Assembly: GCA_022361195.1 (NCBI GenBank)
Contig: JAKSBJ010000304.1
Span: 1-64,000 of the forward strand
Reading direction: 5' to 3'
Length of the DNA: 64,000 bases
Origin: Flavobacteriales bacterium
GTDB lineage: Bacteria; Bacteroidota; Bacteroidia; Flavobacteriales_D; Crocinitomicaceae
In this document: one piece after another, positions 62,801 to 64,000 of the stretch
How the letters are laid out: each line of letters starts with the position of its first letter
Position numbering within the stretch: the stretch's first letter is position 1
The notes under the pieces: model-generated
The model's database searches: none
Told to the model about the DNA's origin: nothing
Seen by the model: the letters and a program-made list of their open reading frames with translations, nothing else
Program-made: the position numbers and the translations under genes

Positions 62801-63679
62801 CTAAAGAACTTTAGGTTCTTTGTTTCGTCTAAATCCAATTCTGTATAAATCCATCGTTCCAAAATGCTCGAACGATAAAATAGCCAATTGAAAGTACTTT
62901 TCGTATCGCTTATATAGTTCTAATCCATAAGTGTCGATAACCATGGCTTTGTGCGAACGTAAGCGTTTTAACCATTGTTTTAAGGTTTTGGCGTAATGTA
63001 AACGATCATTCCTGACGGATGTAATTTCAAATAAATGTTCACTTGCTGCACAAATTTCAGAAAGTCGTGGTAAATCGGACTCAGGAAAAATTTCAGTGGC
63101 GAAAAACTCACTGAATTGGTCACGGGTCATATTTCCACAGCCAATGGTTTGCAATGACAAATAGCATCCGTCATTGAGCCATTCATGACATTTTCTAAAA
63201 AAGTCTCGATAACCTTCAATTCGGTCTGCCTCCGAAAGGTCTTGTTTGGCAAAGTGCTCAAAAGCTCCAATTGAAATAATGGCATCATACTTTTTTTCAG
63301 CTTGGTGATCTTGCCAATTTTCCAAACGGGTATCGATTCCCGGAATTTGTAAATTATCAACCCAGTTTACTTGTTCTTGACTTAGGGTTAATCCAACTCC
63401 TGATTCGGCATTATAATGGGAGGTTAAACGCTCCAAAAGGCTTCCCCAACCACAACCTATATCTAACATGTGTTTGGCGTTTTGAGCATGGGCGTTTTGA
63501 ATATGATAATCTAGCTTACGAATTTGGGCTGACTCTAAAGTATCTTCCTCTTCCCATAAGGCCGATGAATACACCATGTTTTCATCCAGCCAGAGTTTAT
63601 AGAAATTATTTCCTTTATCGTAATGATATTGAATGGCATCCTGAGATGCTCCTTTTAATTCAACTTCCGAATTATCCAT
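62801..63679 (-). CDS. Cyclopropane-fatty-acid-synthase-like methyltransferase
   Basis: 292 residues of the CMAS/CFA synthase family, which methylate unsaturated acyl chains using SAM. The pattern is clear: YHYDKGNNFYKLWLDENMVYSS (18-39), TLESAQIRKLDYHI (47-60), SAM motif LDIGCGWG (72-79), SIGAFEHF (136-143, Glu141 conserved) and YERY-like KRYEKYF (257-263). However, where canonical enzymes have Cys (YSCAY) and His (LLHTI) as bicarbonate ligands, this has Ser39 and Gln177. It may be a different acyl or polyketide methyltransferase. It overlaps the ACP gene by eight bases and so is coupled to it. Confidence 0.87.
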   Translation of the reverse strand: MDNSEVELKGASQDAIQYHYDKGNNFYKLWLDENMVYSSALWEEEDTLESAQIRKLDYHIQNAHAQNAKHMLDIGCGWGSLLERLTSHYNAESGVGLTLSQEQVNWVDNLQIPGIDTRLENWQDHQAEKKYDAIISIGAFEHFAKQDLSEADRIEGYRDFFRKCHEWLNDGCYLSLQTIGCGNMTRDQFSEFFATEIFPESDLPRLSEICAASEHLFEITSVRNDRLHYAKTLKQWLKRLRSHKAMVIDTYGLELYKRYEKYFQLAILSFEHFGTMDLYRIGFRRNKEPKVL

Positions 63680-63947
63680 GCTCTTTAATGGTTAAACCTT
63701 CGAGGTAAGCTGAAACCGCAGCAATGGAAGGGTAGTTGTAAAGTGATTTTGGATCTATTTCAATGTTGAGCCATTCTCCAACTTGATAAGAGATCTCAAC
63801 CATGGTGATAGAATCAATTCCAAAAGTTTCAAAAGAAGCTTCTACATCAATATCTTCCTTGGGTAAATCCAATGCTTCCATTATATAATCAGACAGCCAT
63901 TCCTGAATTTCTGCCTGTGTTTTTAAAGTACTTACTTGATCACTCAT
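63672..63947 (-). CDS. Acyl carrier protein
   Basis: 91 residues of the PP-binding family. The phosphopantetheine site is Ser46 in FGIDSITMVE, a PKS-like GIDS context rather than the GxDSL of housekeeping AcpP. It holds substrates as thioesters. Its 3' end overlaps the CMAS-like gene by eight bases. The upstream region (63948-64000) shows no box and is probably within an operon that extends beyond the window. Confidence 0.9.
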   Translation of the reverse strand: MSDQVSTLKTQAEIQEWLSDYIMEALDLPKEDIDVEASFETFGIDSITMVEISYQVGEWLNIEIDPKSLYNYPSIAAVSAYLEGLTIKEHG

Positions 63948-64000
63948 AGATTTTGTTTTATCGTTTATTGTTGTTTTCTGTAAATCATTTCCTGTGGCGG

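Overview
The window looks like the core chromosome of a Gram-negative Bacteroidota, most likely order Flavobacteriales. The evidence is the AT-rich sequence, secreted proteins with type IX secretion (T9SS) C-terminal sorting domains, a lipoprotein-type TamA homologue (TamL), the bacillithiol enzyme BshC, several families common in this phylum (DUF721 next to recF, DUF6702 next to an M1 peptidase, LemA beside TPM, acyl-CoA reductase beside ferredoxin), and repeated TAnnTTTG promoter boxes. The order-level placement is inference. I see no rRNA, tRNA, CRISPR array, insertion sequence or phage, and no gene-free stretch longer than 300 bases.

Layout. 0-10 kb: an HsdR_N-like nuclease-fold protein, recF and a DciA-like gene, a GT22-like mannosyltransferase, a cyclophilin, bshC with a nucleoside phosphorylase, and a SirB1-family gene coupled to a beta-propeller/SPOR fusion. 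10-23 kb: a TrmH-family methyltransferase divergent from tamL, a sialidase-fold secreted protein, a GT2 protein fused to a catalytically deleted sugar-transferase domain, a TerB-like protein, a T9SS cargo protein, a methyltransferase-like protein, a polysaccharide flippase and surE. 23-34 kb: a TPM/LemA pair, S4-domain protein plus meaB, htpG with a sigma54-like promoter, a SplB-like radical SAM protein and a saccharopine dehydrogenase-family enzyme. 34-43 kb: an intact polyprenyl-phosphate sugar transferase coupled to a lipoprotein, a Gfo/Idh/MocA oxidoreductase, a secreted EEP-fold nuclease or phosphatase, several lipoproteins, and comB. 43-49 kb: ferredoxin divergent from an acyl-CoA reductase, phosphohexomutase, aroC and a twin-VOC protein. 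49-61.5 kb: a cell-envelope operon (six-repeat secreted protein, DUF819 membrane protein, DUF1573 protein, DUF6702 protein, M1 peptidase), a giant CotH/beta-helix lipoprotein and a seven-repeat T9SS protein. 61.5-64 kb: a FabF-like ketosynthase facing a coupled ACP plus CMAS-like methyltransferase pair that probably continues past the right edge.

How the genes work together. Much of the window concerns the cell envelope: surface polysaccharide (GT22, GT2, flippase, sugar transferase, phosphohexomutase), outer-membrane assembly (TamL), lipoproteins and T9SS cargo. The rest is housekeeping: recombination, aromatic amino-acid synthesis, thiol synthesis, chaperones and nucleotide salvage.

Most interesting observations. 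(1) The GT2 protein carries a polyprenyl-phosphotransferase module whose catalytic core is missing, and an intact homologue lies 20 kb away for comparison. (2) The CMAS-like enzyme lacks two canonical bicarbonate-binding residues and is translationally coupled to an acyl carrier protein. (3) TAnnTTTG boxes sit 3-5 bases from several start codons, predicting leaderless mRNAs. (4) htpG has a sigma54-type -24/-12 element just downstream of a palindrome. (5) There are several unusual domain fusions: propeller-SPOR, TPR-TM-LemA, secreted domain-DUF819 and CotH-beta-helix.
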